Below, piece after piece: positions 4,712 through 10,502 of a DNA stretch of 10,502 bases. Made by a program: the position numbers and the translations under genes. The stretch is taken from the NCBI GenBank assembly GCA_002298155.1, contig DBME01000420.1:1-10502 (forward strand), in the 5' to 3' direction. Below the pieces are notes generated by a model. That model was not told the origin of the DNA. It worked only from the letters and a program-made list of their open reading frames with translations, and made no database searches. Within the stretch, counting starts at the first letter, position 1. Every line of letters starts with the position of its first letter. This stretch comes from Holophagaceae bacterium UBA706 (lineage in GTDB: Bacteria > Acidobacteriota > Holophagae > Holophagales > Holophagaceae).

Positions 4712-7162
4712 ATGAAGCTTTTCGCTTCAGGATCACGCTGTGTGCCCGCGTTGATAGGGCTTGGCTGGATGCTGGGATGTGGCGGGGGAGGTGGCGCCGC
4801 CCTCGATTCCAACGTCGCACCTCCCGTGGCCGCCTTCACCGTATGCCCGGCGACGGGGACGGCTCCCCTTGCCGTCGCCTTCACGGACAGCTCCACGGGG
4901 TCCATCACCGCCCGTGCCTGGTCCTTCGGCGATGGCGGCACCAGCACGTCCACCAGCCCGTCCCACACCTTCACCGCGGCCGGGAGCTATACGGTCGCCT
5001 TGACCGTCACGGGGCCCGGCGGCACGGACACCCTCACCCGGGCGGCCTGCGTGGTGGCCGGCGCCCCGGCGGCTTCCACCGCCTGGCGCTTCGCCATGGT
5101 GGGAGATACCCACGTGCAGAGCGGCGCCTATGCCATCCCGGCCGAAATCGCCACGGCCATGGCGGCCGACCACCCCTCGCTGGTCCTGGTGGCGGGAGAC
5201 ATCGTCGACGCGGGTTCCGGAGCGAACGCAGTTACGCTCACGACCCAGTTGCAGCTCTTCCAGACAGTCATGGCGCCCCTCACCAGCGCGGGCATTCCCG
5301 TCTACCCCATCCGCGGCAACCACGAGGACGATTCGGTGAAGGGCGGCGACGACGCGGCCACCTGGAACGCGGTGTTCTCCGGCGCCAGCGCCCTGCCCTC
5401 CAATGGCCCGGCCGGGGAGCAGAACCTCACCTACGCCTTCACCCGGAACAACGCCACTTTCATCGCCCTGGACGACTACGTGAACCTCCACCAGGTGAAC
5501 CAGGCCTGGCTGGATGCGCAGTTCGCGGCGAACACCCACCCCCACGTCTTCGTGTTCGGCCATGAGCCGGCCTTCAAGGTCTTCCACACGGACTGCCTCG
5601 ACGACTACGCCACCGCGCGGGACACCTTCTGGAAGAGCCTCGCTGGCGCAGGCGCGCGCGTCTACCTCTGCGGGCACGACCACTTCTTCGACCTGGCCCG
5701 CATCGACGACGGGGACGGCGCGGCCTCCAACGACCTGTTCCAGGTGGTGGTGGGCACCGGCGGCGGCGACCTCATGGACACGTACAACTACGTGGGCGAC
5801 AACTCCACCTACACCCCTACGGGTGTCGCGCACCTGATGGTGAACGGCTACCTGCTGGCGGAGGTCAGCGGCACGTCCGACGCGGACCTGGACGTCACGC
5901 TGACCTTCAAGCAGCGCACCGTCGCCGCGGGCGGGAGCGTCACCTATGAGCCGGCCTATTCCTGGTCCTACAAGGCCGATGCGCGGCTGACCTACCCCGT
6001 GGTGGACACGGGCCAGACGGCCACCTACGATGCGGCGGCCGAAATCACGGCCCCCGCGCCGGGCGCCGCCTTCTATGGCCAGGACGCGCAACACGCGGGG
6101 CTCCAGCCCTCCTACCGGGACAACGGCGACGGCACCGTCACCGACCTGAACACGGGGCTCATGTGGGTCAAGGCACGGGGTTCGAAGATGAACTGGGCCT
6201 CGGCCGTGGCGGGGGCGTCCTCCTGCGCCGTGGGCGGCTACGCCGACTGGCGGATGCCCACCATCCGCGAGCTGTATTCCCTCATCCTCTTCACCGGGGT
6301 CCAGGGGCCCAGCATGACCAGCACCGACGGCTTCGTCCCCTTCATCGACACCACCGCCTTCGACTTCACCTACGGCCCCACCGGCTCAACCACCACGGGG
6401 GAGCGGGTCATCGACTGCCAGGACTGGAGCGGCACGGCCTATGCCGGCACGACCATGGTGGCCACCGCCACCGCCTTCGGGGTCAACTTCGCCGATGGTC
6501 GGATCAAGGGATATCCTCAGGCCTCCACCAACGATGCTCGCTACGTGCGGTCGAACCCCCGGTACGGCCTGAACGCCTTCAAAGACAACCAGGACGGCAC
6601 CGTCACCGACACCGCCACGCACCTCATGTGGTCCCAGGCCGACAGCGGCGCTGGCATGACCTGGGAGGCCGCCCTGGCCTGGGTCCAGGCGAAGAACGCC
6701 CAGGCATGGCTGGGCCATTCCGACTGGCGCCTGCCGAACACCAAGGAGCTGCAGACCCTCCTCGACTACACCCGCGCCCCCCTGGCCACCGACGTGTCGA
6801 AACGCGGTCCCGCCATCGATCCGGTCTTCTCCGTCACGGCCATCACCGACGAGGGCGGCGGCACCGACTACCCCTTCTTCTGGACCAGCACCAGCTTCAA
6901 GGACGGCACCCGGGACGGCGTCCCCGCCGCCTACCTCGCCTTCGGAAGGGCCCTGGGCTACATGAAGCTCAACGGAGCCTCCACCTACACCCTCCTGGAC
7001 GTCCACGGCGCGGGGGCCCAGCGCAGCGACCCGAAGGCGGGGAACGTCACCTCCTACCTTCTAGGTACCGATGCCGCCGGCAAGCCTGTGTATGGAAGGG
7101 GGCCCCAGGGGGACGTGGTGCGAATCAGCAATTTCGTCAGGCTGGTGCGCGATCTGCCCTGA
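4712..7162 (+). CDS. Lipoprotein: PKD, calcineurin-like phosphoesterase and two DUF1566 domains
   Basis: This encodes 816 residues. The N-terminus ends in a lipobox-like GWMLGC with Cys23, followed by a Gly run, so it is probably a membrane-anchored lipoprotein. A PKD domain spans about 36-116 (WSFGDGGTSTSTSPSHTF, with Y-x-V-x-L-x-V). A metallophosphoesterase spans about 125-400 with a full metal set: GDTH (D132, H134), GDIVD (D163), GNHE (N203, H204), GHE (H284) and GHDH (H322, H324). Two DUF1566 (Lcl C-terminal) modules follow at about 473-615 and 627-812, each with DGTVTD...LMW and DWR(M/L)PT or DWRLPN. The enzyme probably hydrolyses a phosphoester outside the cytoplasm; the substrate is unknown. 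A GGGGGGA ribosome site lies seven bases before the ATG. It stands after the toxin-antitoxin pair in the same direction, with about 93 bases between them. Confidence 0.88.
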   Translation: MKLFASGSRCVPALIGLGWMLGCGGGGGAALDSNVAPPVAAFTVCPATGTAPLAVAFTDSSTGSITARAWSFGDGGTSTSTSPSHTFTAAGSYTVALTVTGPGGTDTLTRAACVVAGAPAASTAWRFAMVGDTHVQSGAYAIPAEIATAMAADHPSLVLVAGDIVDAGSGANAVTLTTQLQLFQTVMAPLTSAGIPVYPIRGNHEDDSVKGGDDAATWNAVFSGASALPSNGPAGEQNLTYAFTRNNATFIALDDYVNLHQVNQAWLDAQFAANTHPHVFVFGHEPAFKVFHTDCLDDYATARDTFWKSLAGAGARVYLCGHDHFFDLARIDDGDGAASNDLFQVVVGTGGGDLMDTYNYVGDNSTYTPTGVAHLMVNGYLLAEVSGTSDADLDVTLTFKQRTVAAGGSVTYEPAYSWSYKADARLTYPVVDTGQTATYDAAAEITAPAPGAAFYGQDAQHAGLQPSYRDNGDGTVTDLNTGLMWVKARGSKMNWASAVAGASSCAVGGYADWRMPTIRELYSLILFTGVQGPSMTSTDGFVPFIDTTAFDFTYGPTGSTTTGERVIDCQDWSGTAYAGTTMVATATAFGVNFADGRIKGYPQASTNDARYVRSNPRYGLNAFKDNQDGTVTDTATHLMWSQADSGAGMTWEAALAWVQAKNAQAWLGHSDWRLPNTKELQTLLDYTRAPLATDVSKRGPAIDPVFSVTAITDEGGGTDYPFFWTSTSFKDGTRDGVPAAYLAFGRALGYMKLNGASTYTLLDVHGAGAQRSDPKAGNVTSYLLGTDAAGKPVYGRGPQGDVVRISNFVRLVRDLP
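6128..6610 (+). repeat. Direct repeat marking duplicated DUF1566 modules
   Basis: The 18 bases GACGGCACCGTCACCGAC occur at 6128-6145 and again at 6593-6610, both in frame and encoding DGTVTD at the start of each DUF1566 module. About ten codons further on, both copies read CTCATGTGG. The 465-base spacing equals 155 codons, which is the size of one module. This looks like an internal tandem domain duplication within the lipoprotein gene, not a mobile repeat. Confidence 0.7.
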
Positions 7163-7179
7163 ACCGGGATGAAGGCAGG

Positions 7180-7209
7180 CTGGCAGTGCCGGTTATTTCA
7201 CACTATGAT
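7180..7209 (+). promoter_or_regulatory. Weak sigma70-like promoter before the secretin-like gene
   Basis: CTGGCA (7180-7185, four of six bases) and TATGAT (7204-7209, five of six) are separated by 18 bases. They lie in the 77-base gap after the lipoprotein stop. A start near 7216 would leave room for the AGAAGGAA ribosome site at 7225-7232. A small AACCGG/CCGGTT inverted repeat (7162-7167 and 7189-7194) overlaps it and might be a weak end-of-gene hairpin. Confidence 0.33.
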
Positions 7210-7239
7210 CAGAGTATCCCACCCAGAAGGAATCTCCCC

Positions 7240-8361
7240 ATGACCAGCAAACGTGTGTCGTATACCCCCATCGGGCTCGCCTTGGCCCTCGGTTTCGCAA
7301 CGCTCCAGGCCCCGGCCCAGGTCCAGGGCGAGGCGCCGGCGGTCCTGAAGGAGCCCAAGGCCCTGACCGGGATGAACCTGGATTTCACGCGCGGGGTCAA
7401 GCTGGCCGAGGTCCTCCAGGACCTGGGCAGGCAGTCCGGCGTAAGCATCATCCTCCACGCCTCGGTGGCGGCCAGGGACACCTCCACGTCCGCGGACCTG
7501 CGGGGCATGAACTTCCAGATGGCCCTGGACACGCTCATGCTGCAGAACGATCTCTTCTACAAGGTAATGGATCCCACCACCATCATGGTCTTCAAGAAGA
7601 CGCCCCAGAATATCCAGGAGTTCGAGACCCGGGTCCTGAAGACCTTCTACCTCGTCAACGCGGACGTGGAGTCCACGCGCCAGCACATCAACGCCATCAT
7701 GCCCCAGGTGAGGGTGTTCCTCGACAAGCGCATCAGCGCGTTGACCATCCTGGCCACTTCCAGCGAGCTCGCCAGGGCCCAGCAGCTCGTCACCGGCCTG
7801 GACCGGAGCAGGGGCGAGGTCAGGCTGCAGATGGAAGTCGTGGAAGTGGGCCACAAGGCCTCGGTCGCCGCGGGACTTCTTCCGGCCATCGAAACACCTT
7901 CCACCCCGGTCGCACCTGACCGGGCTCTGGCCCGCGTCATGCGGGAGCCCGACAGCAAGGTGCTGGCCAGCCCCGAGGTGCGCGTGGTCGCTGGGGAAGC
8001 CGCCGAAGTCAGGTTCGGCCAGAAGGCGGCAACGGCCGCCAAAACGGAGGACACGCCGCAGGCGGGCATCGTTGACGGCCTGGGTGTGAGGATCAAGGTC
8101 CGGCCCAGGCTCCACCCCAATCACGAGATCACCCTGGATGTGGATTTCGAGCTCACCGATCCTCCCAAGGCCGGCGAGCCCGGCCCCAAGGAGCGGGTCA
8201 TCAAGACCACCGTCCACCTCAAGGACGGCGAGACCGTCGTCTTCGGCGGCCTGCCTGAAGAGGAAACGCACGACGGCGCCAAGGCCGCGACCCCCGGGAA
8301 GGACAGGAAGGAACGTCTCCTCGTGCTCAAGCCCATGGTGGTGCGCTGGGGCGACCAGTAG
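7240..8361 (+). CDS. Small secretin-like protein (STN, N1-like and shortened secretin core)
   Basis: This encodes 373 residues. The start is ATG 7240, seven bases after a strong AGAAGGAA site; the open frame extends upstream without this being coding. Residues 1-27 look like a signal peptide (GLALALGFA, then APAQ). An STN domain follows at about 46-118 (LAEVLQDLGRQSGVSIIL, then MALDTLMLQNDLFYKV). An N1-like domain lies at about 132-190 (TFYLVNADVESTRQHI, with DLDRS-like closing TGLDRS). The secretin-type core at about 194-368 has LQMEVVEVG, SKVLASPEVRVVAGEAAEVRFG, GVRIKVRPRLHPNHEITLDV and HLKDGETVVFGGLPEEE. Typical GspD or PilQ proteins are 500-700 residues. Here only about 35 residues separate the first core strand from the 'asPev' motif, so the gate region is shortened. 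It may be a minimal outer-membrane channel or a related non-pore protein. No type II secretion or type IV pilus genes are adjacent. Confidence 0.82.
   Translation: MTSKRVSYTPIGLALALGFATLQAPAQVQGEAPAVLKEPKALTGMNLDFTRGVKLAEVLQDLGRQSGVSIILHASVAARDTSTSADLRGMNFQMALDTLMLQNDLFYKVMDPTTIMVFKKTPQNIQEFETRVLKTFYLVNADVESTRQHINAIMPQVRVFLDKRISALTILATSSELARAQQLVTGLDRSRGEVRLQMEVVEVGHKASVAAGLLPAIETPSTPVAPDRALARVMREPDSKVLASPEVRVVAGEAAEVRFGQKAATAAKTEDTPQAGIVDGLGVRIKVRPRLHPNHEITLDVDFELTDPPKAGEPGPKERVIKTTVHLKDGETVVFGGLPEEETHDGAKAATPGKDRKERLLVLKPMVVRWGDQ
8344..8358 (+). repeat. Left copy of the 15-base direct repeat
   Basis: CGCTGGGGCGACCAG forms the last five sense codons (RWGDQ) of the secretin-like gene. An identical copy lies at 9441-9455, beyond the Rpn-like gene. 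The match continues imperfectly on both sides: CCCATG and GGT upstream, GGCGG and AGG downstream. The intervening segment is 1,082 bases and contains only the Rpn-like gene. Confidence 0.6.
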
Positions 8362-8388
8362 GCGGAGAGGCCCCGGGCTTCGTCCGCC
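8361..8388 (+). terminator. Candidate terminator hairpin after the secretin-like gene
   Basis: GGCGGA (8361-8366) can pair with TCCGCC (8383-8388). Inside, AGGC and GCTT can add a shorter stem with one wobble pair. The only T-rich stretch, CTTTATT, begins about 15 bases later, so termination here would be weak. The stem begins at the last base of the stop codon. Confidence 0.3.
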
Positions 8389-8497
8389 TGGTGGTCTCAG
8401 GCCTTTATTAACTGCCGGCCTACCCCTAAGGAATCACGAGGACCAATAGCATAAGCCGTTCTGTGGCTTCCCTTCGCGGAGGGTCGCTAGATTTCGA

Positions 8498-9361
8498 ATG
8501 GGAGGCCCCGGGCCGGTGCGCATCGCCAACCCCATCTACGACGTGGTGTTCAAGTACCTTCTTGACGATGAGAAGGTGGCCCGGCTCGTGCTTTCCGCCG
8601 TCCTGGGCAAGGAGGTGCTCGAACTGCAGTTCCGGCCCACGGAAGTGCACCACAAGGCGGCCAAGCCCGACTTAACGCAACTCCTGGTCCTGCGCATGGA
8701 CTTCGCCGCCACGGTGCGTATGGAGGACGGCGGCCGCAAGCTGGTCCTGATCGAGATCCAGAAGGCCCGCAGCGCATGGGACGTGCAGCGGTTCCGACGG
8801 TATCTGGGCTCCAACGATGCCAACCCGGGTAACGTCTACCAGGATCAAGCCGGGAAGAAGCAGGCGCTGCCCATCGTGACGATCTACTTCCTGGGCGAAG
8901 GCCTGGAGTGCGTCGACGTGCCGGTCCTGAAGATCACCCGGCCCTACCTGGACGTGGCCACAGGCGGCGAGGTGCGGATCACCGATCCCTTCGTGGAGGC
9001 GCTAACCCACGACGCCATCGTGGTCCAGATCAACCGCCTGAGGAACCGCCGGCGCACCGAACTTGAGCGGCTGCTGGAAGTGTTCGATCAGGGCCAGACG
9101 TCCCGGACGGACCCGCACCTGCTGGACATCCTGGAAGAGAATTTTCCCGAGCCTCACCGGGAAGTGCTGTGGCGCCTCATGCGGGCCGGAGCCGAACAGG
9201 TCGTGCGGGAAAAGATGGAGGTGGAGGACGACATGCTGGCCGCCTTCCGGGAGCAGGCCCGGGAGTCCTCGGACCTGCGCCAGGCACTGGTCGAGAAGCA
9301 ACAGGCCCTCGAAAAAATGGACCGCCTGATCGCCGACCGGAATAAACGCCTATTCAGTTGA
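8498..9361 (+). CDS. Rpn-like PD-(D/E)XK nuclease-family protein
   Basis: This encodes 287 residues of the PDDEXK nuclease family often annotated as 'family transposase' (Rpn/PF12784-like). Seen: the family N-terminus IANPIYDVVFKYLLDDEKVA (9-28); the nuclease core with D68 in LRMDFAATV and E86-x-Q88 in KLVLIEIQKAR; then VQRFRRYLGSN. The rest is a helical, charged C-terminal part (about 175-285) with a coiled-coil-like EKQQALEKMDRL tail. Known relatives are DNA endonucleases that promote recombination, and they occur in many copies in some genomes. ATG 8498 has no close ribosome site. GTG 8516 has GGGAGG ten bases upstream and would give a start close to the conserved IANP, so the true start may be 8516. 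It converges on tatC with a 110-base gap. It sits between two 15-base direct repeats, so it may be a mobile cassette. Confidence 0.85.
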   Translation: MGGPGPVRIANPIYDVVFKYLLDDEKVARLVLSAVLGKEVLELQFRPTEVHHKAAKPDLTQLLVLRMDFAATVRMEDGGRKLVLIEIQKARSAWDVQRFRRYLGSNDANPGNVYQDQAGKKQALPIVTIYFLGEGLECVDVPVLKITRPYLDVATGGEVRITDPFVEALTHDAIVVQINRLRNRRRTELERLLEVFDQGQTSRTDPHLLDILEENFPEPHREVLWRLMRAGAEQVVREKMEVEDDMLAAFREQARESSDLRQALVEKQQALEKMDRLIADRNKRLFS

Positions 9362-9440
9362 CTCATCCGGCCTGGCAGAACGCAAGGGCGGGATCTTGGT
9401 TCATGCTGCCTTGAGCTGTTTCACCCATGAGGTTCTCTGA

Positions 9441-9455
9441 CGCTGGGGCGACCAG
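9441..9455 (+). repeat. Right copy of the 15-base direct repeat
   Basis: This is identical to 8344-8358, the 3' end of the secretin-like gene. Here it is non-coding, because a TGA stands immediately before it in the matching frame. It lies 79 bases after the stop of the Rpn-like gene and 16 bases before the tatC stop. It could be a target-site duplication, an attachment-like half-site, or a chance match in GC-rich DNA. Confidence 0.55.
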
Positions 9456-9471
9456 ATGGCGGGCAGGGATC

Positions 9472-10236
9472 TCAGCGCGGCTCAGCCGCCCAGGCCACCG
9501 CCATGGAGACGGCATAGAGGCCGAGGAGCACCACCGAGAAGAAGACGGTGGTCAGGATCACGTCGCCGGGGGTGAAGAAGGCTGATACCACCAGGATGGT
9601 GATGGTGGCGTGGCGGGCGTACTTCAGCATCCCCCGCGCCGTGACCAGGCGGAACCGCGCGAGGAAGAACACCAGCACCGGCAGCTCGAACATGAGCCCC
9701 GTGATGGCGAGGGTGGAGAGGAAGAGGTCCAGGTAGGCCTCCATGTGGAGGTTGGCGCGAAGGCCCGCCGACTGGGCCTCCTGGAACAGGATGTTGCCCA
9801 GGAACCGGAAGGCCTGGGTGTACGCGAAGGCCAGGCCCAGGGCGAACATGCCCGAGGTGGTCACCAGGAAGGGAATGACCATGCGCCGCTCCCCCTCCCG
9901 CAGGGCGGGGCGGATGAAACCCCAGGCCTGGGCCAGCACCACGGGCGCGGCCAGGAAGCACCCCACCCAGAACGCGAGCCGCATGAGGCTGAAGAAGGGC
10001 TCCGTCAGGTCCGTGAAGGCCCAGGGGTGCAGGTCCCCGGGCAGGACCTTCTGGTGTTCCGCCATGGCCAGCAGGAAGGGCCGCTGGGCCCATTCCCAGA
10101 GCGGGACCCGGAAGGAATAGGCGAGGGCGAAGGCCGCCGCCACCGCCAGGAGGCTCCGGACCAGGCGCACCCGGAGCTCCCGCAGGTGCCCCATGAAGGG
10201 CATCGCGGCCTGGATCGGTTCGGCGACGGCGGTCAT
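9472..10236 (-). CDS. tatC: TatC, core subunit of the twin-arginine translocase
   Basis: This encodes 254 residues, normal for TatC, the six-pass membrane protein that recognises twin-arginine signal peptides and exports folded proteins. Seen: FMGHLRELRVRL (14-25) in the cytoplasmic N-terminus with the conserved Glu20; FTDLTEPFFSLMRLAF (74-89) in the first periplasmic loop; the loop FIRPALREGERR (107-118) with the acidic-Arg pair; FELPVLVFF (183-191) with Glu184 in a membrane helix; and FFTPGDVILTT (220-230) with Asp225. Membrane segments fall at about 26-43, 83-105, 120-142, 167-193, 206-222 and 226-250. The ATG at 10236 lies 7 bases after the tatA stop, so the two genes are co-transcribed and probably coupled. 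All residues I would expect to be conserved are present. Confidence 0.96.
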   Translation of the reverse strand: MTAVAEPIQAAMPFMGHLRELRVRLVRSLLAVAAAFALAYSFRVPLWEWAQRPFLLAMAEHQKVLPGDLHPWAFTDLTEPFFSLMRLAFWVGCFLAAPVVLAQAWGFIRPALREGERRMVIPFLVTTSGMFALGLAFAYTQAFRFLGNILFQEAQSAGLRANLHMEAYLDLFLSTLAITGLMFELPVLVFFLARFRLVTARGMLKYARHATITILVVSAFFTPGDVILTTVFFSVVLLGLYAVSMAVAWAAEPR

Positions 10237-10243
10237 CCCGGCC

Positions 10244-10414
10244 CTACTTGCCGTCGCCGGCGGGGGCGGGGGCGGTCAGCTCGCGACTGGCCTTCTTGAA
10301 CTCCTGGATGCCGCGGCCCAGGGACTTGCCGAGTTCCGGCAGCTTGGAGGGCCCAAAGAAGATCAGCACCGCGACGCCGATCAGGAGGATTTCAGTGATT
10401 CCGAGGTTTCCCAT
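10244..10414 (-). CDS. tatA: TatA/E-type subunit of the twin-arginine translocase
   Basis: This encodes 56 residues, too short to be listed by many ORF finders. It has the TatA layout: a short periplasmic N-terminus (MGNLG), one membrane helix at about 6-20 (ITEILLIGVAVLIFF), the hinge GPSKLPELGKSLG with the conserved F-G-P and L-P-x-L-G-(K/R)-x-x-G, then an amphipathic helix (IQEFKKASREL) and a short Ala/Pro-rich tail. GGAG lies six bases upstream of the ATG at 10414. TatA assembles around TatC to form the transport path. No tatB is next to it; many bacteria manage with a single dual-function TatA, so this alone is not odd. The tail is at the short end for TatA. Confidence 0.95.
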   Translation of the reverse strand: MGNLGITEILLIGVAVLIFFGPSKLPELGKSLGRGIQEFKKASRELTAPAPAGDGK

Positions 10415-10502
10415 GGTGGTCTCCGGGGTCCGAGCCCAGGGCGCGGGCCTGTTGAAGGAAAGGAAGGTGGGACCGCGGCCGCCCCGAAGTTTGCGGGCGG
10501 CC
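10415..10502. other. Upstream flank of tatA at the window edge
   Basis: These 88 bases lie upstream of tatA and contain its ribosome site (GGAG, read on the minus strand). At least one minus-strand frame stays open through to the window edge, so a further upstream gene could end near here, but nothing recognisable is encoded. No convincing promoter hexamers are seen. Confidence 0.4.

Noticed and set aside
4733..6094. 453-codon open frame on the minus strand
   Set aside because: It is antisense to the PKD and phosphoesterase modules, which carry complete metal-binding motifs. The antisense translation is low-complexity Gly/Arg/Val.
6163..7239. Upstream extension of the secretin-like reading frame
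   Set aside because: This part overlaps the DUF1566 region of the lipoprotein in another frame and is Arg/His/Pro-rich nonsense. The real start is ATG 7240, with a ribosome site and a signal peptide.
9477..9489. GCGGCTCAGCCGC palindrome at the end of tatC
   Set aside because: It is formed by the last codons of tatC and has no T-run on either side. In this GC-rich DNA it is not good evidence for a terminator.
1..10502. CRISPR arrays, tRNA or rRNA genes
   Set aside because: I found no regularly spaced repeats, cloverleaf-like segments or rRNA-like stretches when reading both strands.

Overview
The window is GC-rich chromosomal DNA from a Gram-negative bacterium. It carries an outer-membrane-type lipoprotein, a secretin-like protein, a HlyD periplasmic adaptor and TatA/TatC. 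The gene mix, including a C39-peptidase exporter, DUF1566 domains and an Rpn/PDDEXK-type gene next to tat, would suit Acidobacteriota of the Holophaga/Geothrix kind. That placement is inference from gene content and composition; no rRNA or other marker gene is present.

Left part (1-2550): on the minus strand, a HlyD-type adaptor (404-1639) is followed, with a 4-base overlap, by the start of a C39-peptidase ABC exporter (407 down to the window edge). Together they look like a double-glycine-leader peptide export system of the NHLM/bacteriocin type. Divergent from them is a membrane-anchored signal-peptidase-I-like protein (1720-2550) that lacks both the catalytic serine and the catalytic lysine.

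Middle (2547-4618): a sigma70-like promoter drives a TTG-started secreted protein of unknown function (2596-3639). An abruptly AT-rich segment follows, with its own promoter and an 8-base inverted repeat. It leads into a HigB-like (Gp49 family) toxin (3936-4295) and an XRE-type antitoxin (4304-4618), which together look like an acquired toxin-antitoxin islet.

Right-middle (4712-8361): a large predicted lipoprotein joins a PKD domain, an intact calcineurin-like phosphoesterase and two DUF1566 repeats. It is followed by a small secretin-like protein (STN, N1-like and shortened secretin core).

Right end (8344-10502): an Rpn/PDDEXK-family gene (8498-9361) sits between two perfect 15-base copies of the secretin gene's 3' end. 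It converges on a minus-strand tatA-tatC pair (10414-9472). No rRNA, tRNA, CRISPR array or recognisable insertion sequence was found. The observations most worth following are the catalytically dead signal-peptidase homologue, the direct repeats flanking the Rpn-like gene, the shortened secretin, and the PKD-phosphoesterase-DUF1566 fusion.
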